32,924 nt of DNA, from the NCBI RefSeq assembly GCF_000350225.1, contig NW_005178531.1, positions 1 to 32,924 on the forward strand, in the 5' to 3' direction. This stretch comes from Chondrus crispus. Taxonomy: Eukaryota; Rhodophyta; Florideophyceae; Gigartinales; Gigartinaceae. Under the pieces are notes generated by a model. That model was not told the origin of the DNA and made no database searches. It saw only the letters and a list, made by a program, of their open reading frames with translations. Position numbers and translations under genes: made by a program. Below are positions 1-9,621 of this stretch, in pieces (position 1 is the stretch's first letter; every line of letters begins with the position of its first letter).

Positions 1-2793
1 TAGAGCGTCACCCGGCTTCGGTGGGTCATCACATCCTACGACCATGAAATCTCGAAGAATGCAGTAACCGTTCTCGCGAAGTTCCTGAGACTTCCATGCA
101 AAGAAGGCCCATCCGTAAGCTCTTGATGATACTTCTTTCCATTCCATTTCTTCAAATTCGTCCTTTTCGGCACTGCTCTCTGCTGGATGAACATCTGATG
201 TTTTGTTCGCGTGAAGAAGGCTCTCGTATCTCCTGTGAGTCTCTTCGGTCATGTGTGAGAGAGAAAGTGCCCATTCCTCTCTGCACCTGTATATTGGCGT
301 GTCCCCACAGACAGTGGTGAATGCGTTGAAGGTCTTCAGGACGAAGTAGTTGTACAGCCCGATGGTCCCCCGGAACTCCAAGAATCTGAAGGACCGGTGA
401 GATGCACTCAATAATAGGATTCTTAGGTTCAGGCCAGTCGAGAGGTAACGTAGATAGCAAACCATGTAGACCCAAACTGTGTAACTGGAACCATTTTTTG
501 TCATATCCAGTTCTAGGCTGAGTAAGTCGCAAGTGCTCCGGGAACGCGGGGACGTGATCGTCAAATGGGCGGCGTTCTTGAACGAAGGGACATTCCCCTT
601 CCTTCCCCGCGGAAGGACTGTTCTCTTCAGACCCCTGTGGCCCCTCCTCAACCGGTTTGGGATCCTTATGTGGATCTTTCCTCGGAATATATAAAGCATC
701 TATGTCGAAGTCGCTATACCTGCAAGGGAAGGGCTTTTTAATGGACGTACTATTCTTCTGAGGCTTCCGACGGTATGCCTTCTGTTGTTTTGTATAGTTT
801 TGCCTCAAAAACATCAGCTCATTCGATGTTTTTGCTTGTTTTGTCCTCGAAGACTTGCGTTGTGTCACTATATGTTGGGATGTAAAGGAATCATCTTGGC
901 CTTCGTGTTCCGAATCTCTTTGACTTGCGTCAGCAGCCCTGACTACCTGCCTGGCGAACTTTTTTCGGTGAGCAGAACACTCGTATTGTCTTTTGGCTAC
1001 AGATGTACTGGATGACCCGTGGACCTGAAATTTGGCCATTGTGCTGACAAGCATATCACCGACAGTACTACCGGGAGAACTTGGCAAGTTCATGATCTTC
1101 TCCAGTGCCATATTGTATCGCTCACCCGTATCTCGTGTGATACTTTCCAGCTTCTGAACCTCTTCAAAGAATGTCCGTGCTCCATTTCTGAATGAACCCT
1201 TCGCACCTTTGTTTCTTACATACAACAGTAATCCCATGACACATTCTAAAGCAAGAATCTGCGTACCAGCTTCGAGGCGATGGAATGACGTATCCTCAAC
1301 ATGTGTCATCCTCATTACAGGGTTCCGGTTCCAAAGATTCCTGAATGTTTCATACACTTCTGGGTGTCTGTAGAAACTCAATGTAATACGGGCAAATCGT
1401 CTTTGAGTGAACTCCTTTTTGTTCGGAATGGGCCGAAAAAACATGAAGGACTTGAACACTGCTCGAGAATTCAGAGAGAGTTTCCTAGTCCTCAGCCGAC
1501 AAGGGATCTAATGCTTGAAACGGAGGAGTACACTAGGTCATCAAATGTAGCCGGTGCTCTTCTCTCCCCCCTCTCATTCAGTTCATTCCCAATAGCTATC
1601 ATCTCCTCCTCAGTCATCTGAAGATCGTCAATTCTCTCCCAGAGGACAACTGTTACATACAGTCTGCTTTCGCTTGACAGAAGCCTTCGTTCTCTTGCCA
1701 ATAGAAGTTGAAACTTGTACATTGCAGATGTTAGATGCAGCCCGTCGATTATAATGAGCTCCACGAGTCTCCGGTGTCCTTCACCGTCCATTTTGTACAA
1801 AGGAAGCTCATTATCCTTGTTCCCAGGTCCAAACTCAAACTTGGCAAACATCTGTTCTCCCTTGAGTGTTCGGTGCGTAGCCGCGGAAACTTTTCCGAGG
1901 GATCCAGGGACGAAATTTCCTCGTCTAATCTCCTCGTAAGGATCCTCGACATGAGAGTTACGAATACTGCGAGTACTGAATGCTGGGAGTGCTAGTTGGT
2001 CGACACGAATCCGGATTTCCTTCTGAACGTAGTCCCCCAGACGAGCAGGAGGGGGAAGGCGATTCATGAGGTCATTAACTTCTTCGTCCTCTTCATTGTC
2101 CGAAATGTAAGAAATGTAGCCGTCGTAGCCATCAACATCCAACCCAGATATTTCAACTGGTTGTCCAGAGAAATCGGAGAGAGCTGGCGCACGTCTTCTA
2201 AGGGACTGCAGGGAATACGCCGCATCAATAAGAGCTGTTTCTGACGCACGCCTGGTCTCAACTTGTACCGGAGCCGGTACATCACTGACAGGAACTTTGT
2301 CGATCGCTTCGGGATCGCGCGCAAACCTGCGCGATTTGCTTTGCTCGCCAGTCCTTCTCTCACTCCCTTGAGGATCTGCCTCAGGTAGGCTCAATGGCTT
2401 TCCATGCGGCAGCTCTTCGAATTGAAGGACGCGATTAACCAGTTGACGACGTTGTGCATTAGGCTTTGTAGTACGTGCTCTTCTGACGGGTTGTGACATC
2501 CGTTCCACAACGCGCCGACGTTTGGACGCATGTGCATTGTTACCTTTCGAGATTTCCCTGAAGCCAGACCCGGGTGACCACGCCATGGCTACTCGCTCAG
2601 CGCTGCTGGACCCTTTCGGGTCGGGAGAGCCGAAATCATGTACGTTATCCGTGACCACGCCGGACTCTCCCACTGGGGTCCCGACCGGTGCCTCGGGACC
2701 TTTTGATGGCGCCCGGCTAGCGTTCTTGGCGAAATGTTCTCCTCCCTCGTGATCATTCCATTCCTGACCATGGATGGTCGCTGAGCGATTCAT
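1..2793 (-). pseudogene. Unrecognised long protein gene, frameshifted, runs off left edge
   Basis: I do not recognise this protein. The leftward reading starts best at the ATG at 2793. An open frame reaches back to 2919, but only from a GTG. The first ~430 residues are polar and low-complexity, with an acidic patch (ISDNEEDEEVND) and then a more ordered part (residues around LVELIIIDGLHLTSAMYKF). At ~1495 the frame shifts by one base and protein-like sequence resumes at once (FKSFMFFRPIPNKKEF). A second shift falls in a GA dinucleotide run at 253-267, after which the frame stays open to base 1, ending with YCILRDFM-like sequence. Both breaks are abrupt, so they look like indels (slippage or assembly error) rather than introns. 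It is divergent from the methyltransferase relic, ~620 bp away, so they may share one origin. A late segment vaguely recalls 2-oxoglutarate oxygenase N-termini, but this is too weak to call. Confidence 0.45.
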
Positions 2794-3412
2794 ACGGATT
2801 TCAATGGCCGGGGGTGTACAGCGGTATGGACGTAGGGTGGCAGGAGACACTTCTTGCGGGAGGGCGAAGGTTGAAACGGCAAGACTTCCGCAGTGGACGT
2901 TTCTTGGCTCCAGCGGCACTGAGTGGTTCCGCGAATTATATGCGCGAAAATACGCTTACAACTGAACCTTTGCAAGGTTGGTGCCTCTATCCCAAATTTA
3001 ACCAATTTTTAAATATCAAATTTGTGCAGTTCAGAAAGACCAAACTTTCTACAAACGGCTCGGTTCTACAAAACGACGCCATCCGATATGAAGTGTTACC
3101 CTTATCTACACACGCACACTTTCCTCCTCCTCATTTCACGTTCAAATCCAATCTAGACGTTGTCGCTCTTCTCTGCTGCATCGGCCGTCCATGTGAAGTA
3201 CAATACCGATGGCAAGGGCGCCGCGCCACACTCTGCGATCTCAAGACTAACCGTCCTCCACTACGGGAGAACCTGCGCAAAGTTTGGGGGTACAGAATTC
3301 GTCTTCCGTCAATTTTTATCTCCAAAGGGATGGTGTAATTCCCGAGGGAGCGACCAGCTTCAAGAGGAACATGATTAAACTTGCGCATTGCTGAGATTCA
3401 TGTGCTCTGGAT
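2794..3412. other. Divergent intergenic region
   Basis: This gap separates the leftward gene (start near 2793) from the rightward methyltransferase relic (open from about 3413). It includes an AT-rich stretch at about 2988-3035 that could hold promoter elements for either direction. No convincing gene is visible. The overlapping forward ORF at 2814-3338 has no recognisable protein character. Confidence 0.35.
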
Positions 3413-5650
3413 GTGTGCAACGCGGATGGTTACGACGTACGAAGCAGGCCCCTGATGGCGATCCGTGAGTGGACAAAAGATGGCGGAAGTGCTGAACTGC
3501 TCAGCGCACTTGATTTCGGTATCAACTCCGCGGGCATTGCAAGTTTATTTGGATACCTTCGTGTATGCAAGCAATTTTGCAGTAATGGAGATGGCATCCC
3601 AGTCGGTCAAATCGTCGATACGTGCGTCTGGGACATCTTCAAAGCTACAAACGTGGAGTACGCTGCGATGTCATGCAAGTTTATGTCGAAATCGTCAGGA
3701 AAGTCGAACGAATCGTTTATTACAAGTGTATTAACTACAGTCCACCTGATCCGTTTCTTCTGGTCTCTTCAAATTCTATCGAGAAGAGCAGAATGCTACC
3801 AGGCAGACCGGAAGAGAGAACGCAAGGGGCGAGCCCGAAAACGCTCTTCAGTGAAGCCGCCTTACAACAAATTGAGATCCCATTCGCAAAGGGTTGCGAG
3901 TGTAGTTTAGTCTAATGCGCTTTGCTGGGATAATCTTCTGGAAGCAATTGGATTTATAAACAGTGTAGAGGGTCTCCTACCATACCTTCAATTCGATCTT
4001 GAGAAGGATGAATTCGTTGTTCTCAAGGACCGTTCAGATGGATACGCACCAGCTTCTCAGAGAAGGGCTTTCAGAATTCCTGCCGGCAGTAATGGAGGAC
4101 AACTTTTCGCGGCTCAGAGCCGTAGTGAGGATGTGAACGGAATTTTGCGCTCTCTTGCCATGATGTTCGTCCCAGATGTATGCGATTCGATGAATAACGA
4201 TACATTGTTTGGTTCCTCCTGTGTAGTGTGGAATGAAGCGAAGAGATTTGAAGTGCCGAGTGATGGATCACTTCCGCCTCGTTTCTCCAGTCTACCTCCG
4301 ACAATTCTTGCTCGCTTTTCACTCTCCGTTCATCAATCTTTAGTTGTGGACATGAGTAAATTGAGTCAAAGGTGTAATGAGGATGTCACAATGGAAATTG
4401 CGTAAGGAGAGACTGCTTCAGAGCAGGAAGGGGAGAGCACTTCAGACCCCGATACCGAACCATGCACAACGTCTTGCGAATGTGCAGACGCTAGGAGCAG
4501 GTTGAAAGGATATTGTGAAACAGCATTGTTTCGGGTCCACTGCTGTAATTTCGAGTCACTATGGGAAGAGGAGGAACGCATCACTCATGCGTCAATTGAT
4601 TCCTCACTGGCGGAATCGTCGAAGCTACTTTTGACTGAGCCGCCCTCGTTAAAATCGGAATGGATGTCGGAATCAGATGTCTCCATTCTATCAGAAGAAC
4701 AAAGCAAATTGTTTGTAGAATGCGCTAAAAATAGTGTTGAAGTGGGCGGGCATGCAATTATATTTTGCTCTGCAATGGACTTCTTCAGATGGGATACTTT
4801 TTTCAAATCATGCACAGATGAAGACGGCAGAACGCCTTCAATTGAAGTGGATGACGTTCCGTTCCTACTCCTCTAGGATCGAGATGCTGAGCGTGGACAA
4901 AGCCCATGCGGAAATTTATTCGACTTTGCCATGCACGCAGAAAGAATTGAGGACGGTGTGAAGAGGTGTTCTGATCTGGGGCGGGACTCGTCGCGAGATG
5001 ATGGTTCATGCGAAAAGGTCGGTCATGGAGCAGTTCAGCTTGTACAATCGAGGTTCTCACCAACCAGTCACGTCGTGGACAATGTGCTTCTTTTACGAAG
5101 ATCGGAAACTTTCCATCGCAGGGGACTTGGAGATGTGCTGTTACCTCTCCATCGAAACCAGAAAAGCCAAGGCTTGCTTCAGGATCTGATATACCTCTTC
5201 ACCATGCCAAATGACATTGTCGTGGATCCATTTGGGCGATCTTTCGCCATGGGAATTGCTTGTATGACATTGCCAGAGATCGAAATCCGGTACTTCGTGG
5301 GCTGTGAAGCTAATCTGGAATGTTTCCTGTTTGCTGAAAGGAACCTTGATAATATTGTTATTGCTCGAATGGAAAAAGAGGACAGCAAGGGAAAGGAAGT
5401 TTTGAACGATGCTGCCCTTGTGGTACTCCATTCACAAAGCGGAAAATCTGACAATTTCGATAAACTGCACTCGGGCTGGAGTGCACCGAAGGGGTTCGGG
5501 TCCTTTTCGGTTATCCCCTCGTACTTGATGAAATTTCTAAGTAAGATATGCAATGAATCACTTCTCGTCTCGTCGTTCAGAACAAGACCACCTTCTTCAT
5601 GGCCGCAGCTTTTACAAAACAAATTCATTCAATGGACAGAGCGGTGTTGA
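3413..5650 (+). pseudogene. Decayed beta-class N6/N4 DNA methyltransferase
   Basis: The main reading frame (frame 2) is interrupted by TAG at 3908, TAA at 4403, TAG at 4874 and TGA at 5648. Shorter stretches of protein-like sequence sit in other frames near 3470-3915 and 5000-5190, implying additional indels. Motif IV, normally (D/N)PP(Y/W), reads LLLTEPPS at about 4625-4648. It is followed by a helix and strand typical of these enzymes (VGGHAIIFCSAMDF, ~4739-4780). Motif I reads DIVVDPFGRSFAMG at ~5213-5254, preceded by the helix that normally introduces it (LLQDLIYLF) and followed by YFVGCEA. Motif IV before motif I is the beta order of the N6_N4_Mtase family, which transfers a methyl group from S-adenosylmethionine to adenine N6 or cytosine N4. 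The catalytic Asp and Tyr are replaced by Glu and Ser. The ~380-residue N-terminal part is not recognised. It is surely inactive as written. Confidence 0.7.
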
Positions 5651-6189
5651 GGGCTTTTGAAGAGATTGAATTGGGTTTATACGTTCGTGGAGAGTCACTG
5701 TTTGCAAGCAGAGCTTTCAGGAAGGGAGATGTACTTGGAACTTGCTACGGGACACTGGTATACCGAAATTTAGCCAGAAATGACTCCACTGATGACGATT
5801 TGAGACAGACATATGGGGTGGGAATTTGCAGTACTTCAGTGGAAGCCTTCAGCAGGTCGGCTTTATCTTCCAAGGTATCTGATGCATCCAAGGACTTCTC
5901 CTGTACGCGTTTGGACTCTGGAAGGACTGCCATAGAGGTCTTTGTGGTTCCGGCGTCATTTTCTGTGTTCTCCCATATGCGTGTCACTCTAGTTGCTGAG
6001 GAGCCGAAACCTATGCGTCCGGGGACCCCAGCAAATCTTTCAGTAACTTTCGCGAACGTCTCAATAGAGAGGAAGAGTAAGTCTGTCCGTAGCAGATAAT
6101 ATTTGACGGAGGTTGATGCATTCCAAGTGATAGCGGTTTCAGATATCTCACCTGGCGTGGAGGTTACCGCATGCACAGAACAATGGTAG
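5599..6189 (+). pseudogene. Degenerate SET-like domain downstream of methyltransferase
   Basis: Frame 1 opens at ATG 5599, overlapping the end of the methyltransferase frame by about 50 bp. The opening SLFASRAFRKGDVLGTCYG fits the start of SET domains (G-x-G-L-F-A-x-R-x-F-x-x-G-D-x-[IL]-x-x-Y-x-G). The end, at ~6121-6185, AFQVIAVSDISPGVEV, matches the closing SET strand (V-x-A-x-R-D-I-x-x-G-E-E-L). A TAA at 6097 splits the domain, and the frame ends at TAG 6187. The central Asn-His and final Tyr motifs of active lysine methyltransferases cannot be made out. Its direct joining to the DNA methyltransferase suggests that the parent protein was a fusion, or two adjacent genes, combining DNA and histone/protein methylation modules. 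The frame change at the junction could be an indel. Confidence 0.55.
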
Positions 6190-7033
6190 TAACAACGTGT
6201 ATTATAAATGTTTACATCTGGATTTCACTTTCTTGTGCGGTAATAGAGAAAGTCTTTGTTTAGAATCTAAGTTCCAACGTCATCCGAGGCAAGGTCTGGG
6301 CCTGTATGGCCGTGAACTCACACAGAAACGCAGCTGAGGACAGTTCGTCGACTAGTCACAAGGGCGGCGGCAGCAGCATGGACGCAGGCGGCTTGCCACT
6401 AGCAACTGAATGAAGAGCAAGAGGGAAGCGGCGGGACAAGAGCTGCAACGGGTGTGTCGTTTCAGAGCGTCCAAACATGCTCTGTGATATCGAGGGAATA
6501 GATTCTGGTTTCAAAGTTTGCGTTCTCTCCTTACTTCGTACTTTGCCCTTGCTATTATCACGTTTATGAATTCGTGCGAGAAGAAACGGTTATAGATGAA
6601 ACACATCACGTTTACATGTGTATGTAGGTGAAGTGGGCATAACATTCTTTCAGAATTGGCCCATTTTGCCGAAATCACGGAAAACGGTGACGTTGAGCTA
6701 CAGCGATTTCGCAGACAGATAACTTGCATGCATCATCTCCCACAGTGATCGCCCTTCCACCCTCAAAGTCACGAGTTTATGGCGGCCTCTGCTTCTAAAG
6801 CAAGATGCGACACGTGAAGTTTTGTACTGTGTAGCATCTCTGGAAGTTGTAGCACGCGTGTGTAGCATGGCACTATATCTCTAAGAGCCACTTTATCGTG
6901 AAATCAGTCTAGACGATGTCCAACCTGCTGATCTCAGTGGAGAGCATTCCGTCTCCTTCTTCCACAATTCTCTCCCTACCTCTCCCGTATCCCCCACACG
7001 CACCCCGCTTCCCGGCTCTACCCCTTCATCACC
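6190..7033. other. No gene visible
   Basis: This 840-bp stretch has no convincing coding frame on either strand. It includes AT-rich patches and three loose copies of GTGTAGCA(T/C) around 6828-6870, too few to call a repeat array. The ~130 bp before 7034 are pyrimidine-rich. Confidence 0.4.
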
Positions 7034-7465
7034 ATGGGTCGCTCCCTCTTCCTGCGGAGCCCAGCGCGGTCGTCGTCCCCCGCCGCCCTGTCGCCTGAGG
7101 CCCAGTCGCGCCTGCTGTACCCGGCGCACCCCGACCTGCGCCCGCGTGCCTTCGAGCTACTGCGCGAGCCAGCGTTCCGCCTGTGGTACAACGAGACCAT
7201 CTCCATGGAGCGCGCGCGCACCACGGCCCGCATTGACCGCTTGCGCGACGCGGGGCTGCTCAGCGACACTGTCTCGCGCTCCAAAGAAGTGGGGTCGGGC
7301 CGCTACGAAGCCATCATCGACGCGCAACAAGTCTCCAAGGTGTTGCTAGCGGAGCTCAGTGCGGTGGCCAAGAACGGGGGCACGTACGCCAGGGACTCGG
7401 TTGCCGAGGCGCTCAACACGCCGCCGACACCTTTGGCAAGTGAGACCTGCAACAGCAGCAAGTAG
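7034..7465 (+). CDS. Small GC-rich hypothetical protein, possibly a gene fragment
   Basis: This is a 143-codon frame starting at an ATG (ATCACCATGG context) after a pyrimidine-rich leader. It is clearly more GC-rich than its flanks. The product is Arg/Ala-rich with an amphipathic helical look around residues 35-75 (PAFRLWYNETISMERARTT). After the TAG at 7463, coding-like sequence reappears in another frame (KREGKLFKQVGERYGRM, ~7499-7549), so the ORF may be the 5' part of a longer decayed gene. I do not recognise the family. There was a faint impression of an acyl-CoA oxidase/dehydrogenase N-terminus, which I would not rely on. It ends just before the hairpin cluster. Confidence 0.4.
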   Translation: MGRSLFLRSPARSSSPAALSPEAQSRLLYPAHPDLRPRAFELLREPAFRLWYNETISMERARTTARIDRLRDAGLLSDTVSRSKEVGSGRYEAIIDAQQVSKVLLAELSAVAKNGGTYARDSVAEALNTPPTPLASETCNSSK

Positions 7466-7606
7466 TTAGACCAGGTTTTTATCTACGGGGCGCTCTAGAA
7501 GCGCGAGGGCAAGCTGTTCAAGCAGGTCGGGGAGCGGTATGGCAGGATGGTGCGGCACTGGAACGGATCTGTGAAGCATGCATCTGTAGGTGACGCAGCG
7601 CGCGGC

Positions 7607-7622
7607 AAAGCGTTAACGCTTT
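7607..7622. repeat. 16-bp perfect palindrome
   Basis: AAAGCGTTAACGCTTT reads identically on both strands. It is the first member of a cluster of palindromes and hairpins that continues to 7931. Confidence 0.8.
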
Positions 7623-7632
7623 CGCAATCGCA

Positions 7633-7684
7633 GCCCACACGCGCCAGCACAACCTCAATTGAGGTTGTGCTGGCGTGTGCGGGC
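7633..7684. repeat. Hairpin 1: 26-bp arms, no loop
   Basis: The left arm (7633-7658) and right arm (7659-7684) are reverse complements apart from two mismatches near the outer end. The centre is CAATTG with no spacer, so this would extrude as a cruciform or fold as a tight RNA hairpin. Confidence 0.85.
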
Positions 7685-7770
7685 AACCAATGCCAGGGTG
7701 TCGGACGAGAGCCGTTTCAGGCTAAGGAGCGTCGGCGTGGGGCAGGCAGCGGACGTAGTGGAGCAGATTT

Positions 7771-7834
7771 ATGACTTATGAAAGAATATGACAAGCAGTT
7801 TATGAACTGCTTGTGATATTCTTGCACAAGTCAT
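7771..7834. repeat. Hairpin 2: 30-bp arms, 4-nt loop
   Basis: The arms at 7771-7800 and 7805-7834 match at 27 of 30 positions and flank the loop TATG. The arm sequence is unrelated to that of hairpin 1, so this is not a simple duplication. Confidence 0.85.
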
Positions 7835-7837
7835 ACA

Positions 7838-7885
7838 TCAAAACTGGCCCGCTCGCCTCTGCAGAGGCGGGCGAGCCAGTTTTGA
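7838..7885. repeat. Hairpin 3: 24-bp arms, no loop
   Basis: The arms at 7838-7861 and 7862-7885 are centred on CTCTGCAGAG and differ at two positions. It begins three bases after hairpin 2 ends. Its arm is GC-rich inside and ends in a TCAAAA/TTTTGA pair outside. Confidence 0.85.
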
Positions 7886-7888
7886 TTT

Positions 7889-7931
7889 CTGACCACCACA
7901 GGTGGCGCGTGGGACTACCTGTGGAGGTTAG
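7889..7931. repeat. Hairpin 4: 15-bp arms, 13-nt loop
   Basis: The arms at 7889-7903 and 7917-7931 match at 13 of 15 positions around a 13-nt loop. It begins three bases after hairpin 3, making an almost uninterrupted run of three unrelated hairpins from 7771. Confidence 0.75.
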
Positions 7932-8068
7932 AATTCAAAATTATCGGACCTCCATTTCCAAAAAAAATTTGGCCCAAAATTTTATCTCCTCAGAAGATCA
8001 AATTTACCACCAATAGCAATAATGTACCTTGTAGTGATGTATCAATAGGTATCAAGGATGAATTCAAG

Positions 8069-9619
8069 ATGGTGAAGCCACTTCAGCACATTGCCTGGCT
8101 TGGTGCTTCTGTGTACGAGATGCCTTTGGAAGATGTGAACAAGTTTCTTGAGGCTGTCGCTTCGCTCCGCTCTTCCCCTGTTACAGAGTTTGTAAGAGGA
8201 CTACATGAACACTTGTCGAACCATGATAACGATGAAAGTTCAAGCCATGAGAATGGGATCCGAGAAGTCGATGGAGAGCCAGGAACAAGTGGACGCCTGG
8301 AAGAAGTTGTTCAGACGATGCCAACCCACGACAATGGTGGTATTGGCACCAACGCTGCTTCCCGTCTAGGACCCGCTTTCGCCGGTGCCCTAGTCCCTCC
8401 CCGCCGATGAACCTCCCGAAGCACCAGTTCGCAGGACTCAGCTCGGACTGTGCAGGCCATCTATGGAGCTTTCAAAGATAAGAAGTTTTCTGGAGATGCC
8501 TTGCAATCAATTGAAGAAACTATCCGGGACTATAACATCTTGGGAAATCAGCTTTTACTCAGTGATGAAATGAAGGCAAAATTTCTCATATGCATATTCG
8601 AAGATGCAGCGAAGTCCCACTTCATTTCCAATTGTCGTGAATACATGACTTTCACATAGATGGAGAAGGTGATGAGGGATGAATTCGAGTCATACGCTAG
8701 ACGTCTACAAGTACACATGACACTAAGAGGACTCAGGGTTGAACGCCTGATGCCCGAGAACGAGAATGTTGCGGACGAGTAAGATGCCCTAAACTGGCTG
8801 GTAAAGCGCATCAACAAATTGACACGACAATGTCCAGAACGCTTCCGTTCTCAGGATAACAAGATTCAGTTTCTCCGTGATGCCGTGATTGGTAAGGAAT
8901 GAGCTTCACAGGCTATTAGTCAGATCAATACGTCCAAGTATTCCTTCAATGGATTTGTGTCAGCCTTACGTGAAGGATTGCAGTATGGCGAAGAAGTGAA
9001 GCGTCACAAGTCTGCAGCACGCAGTACTGATCAACAAACGTTGTACCAGCAATATGGCCGCCCTTCGAGGAGTGTTGTGAAAATCCCTCGAAAACCAACC
9101 GGACCTTATCAAGGTAACCGTTTCCAAGGCAACGGAAGCTTCCCTTTTCGGGGGCAGTATCAGGGTTCTCCTGGCAGAAAGAACCCATTCGACAGGAAGG
9201 GCAATCGCATGCGCTGCAACCTTTGCGGATCTGACTCCCATTTTGCGCGTAATTGCCATCCGGGTGCCATGAAACAACATGCGCGGAACAGGATTGCTTC
9301 CGGTGTGCAGCCAGTACACATCATTGGCGAGCTATTCAAAGAGCTGGAAGCAGCTCACCATGTCAGAACCCAAGTAGACAGTGGAACTACAGACTCAATT
9401 GACGACTGTCCCATTACAGACGACGTTGCCGCCCAGCTCAACCTCTTCGGTGCGTTAATTGGTCACTTAGGCGACGTAAATGTCAAACATGATGCATCCG
9501 GCGAAATAGATGTGAGCTTCTATTACAATGTTGACAAGAAGTGCATTACAAACCACATCGCATCCACCATGCACAGTCAGAGCAACCGTGGTGACACCCA
9601 CCCCTCGGGTTTTCAGTAG
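8069..9619 (+). pseudogene. gag: Copia gag with CCHC zinc knuckle
   Basis: Frame 2 is coding-like from ATG 8069 to TAG 9617 apart from stops at 8408 (TGA), 8657 (TAG), 8780 (TAA) and 8900 (TGA). The middle portion (about 8450-9000) has the helical character of a UBN2/retrotransposon gag capsid. A basic, Gly/Pro/Gln-rich linker (~9050-9200) precedes the zinc knuckle CNLCGSDSHFARNC (9215-9256), which has the exact C-x2-C-x4-H-x4-C spacing for binding element RNA. The protein would form the virus-like particle shell. The downstream part to 9619 may include the start of the protease region. Confidence 0.8.
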
Positions 9620-9621
9620 GG

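Noticed and set aside
1..150. 2-oxoglutarate oxygenase domain at the left edge
   Set aside because: Only a short N-terminal-like string (ENGYCILRDF) is visible and the catalytic His/Asp region would be outside the window.
2814..3338. 174-codon forward ORF
   Set aside because: It overlaps the better-supported start of the leftward gene and shows no protein-like pattern.
7607..7931. CRISPR-like array
   Set aside because: The inverted repeats are all different in sequence and there are no identical direct repeats with spacers. The host is eukaryotic.
7932..8068. 5' LTR of the Copia element
   Set aside because: No matching direct repeat was found after 13724, so an LTR cannot be supported. Only a weak AGGTATCA primer-site-like string is present.
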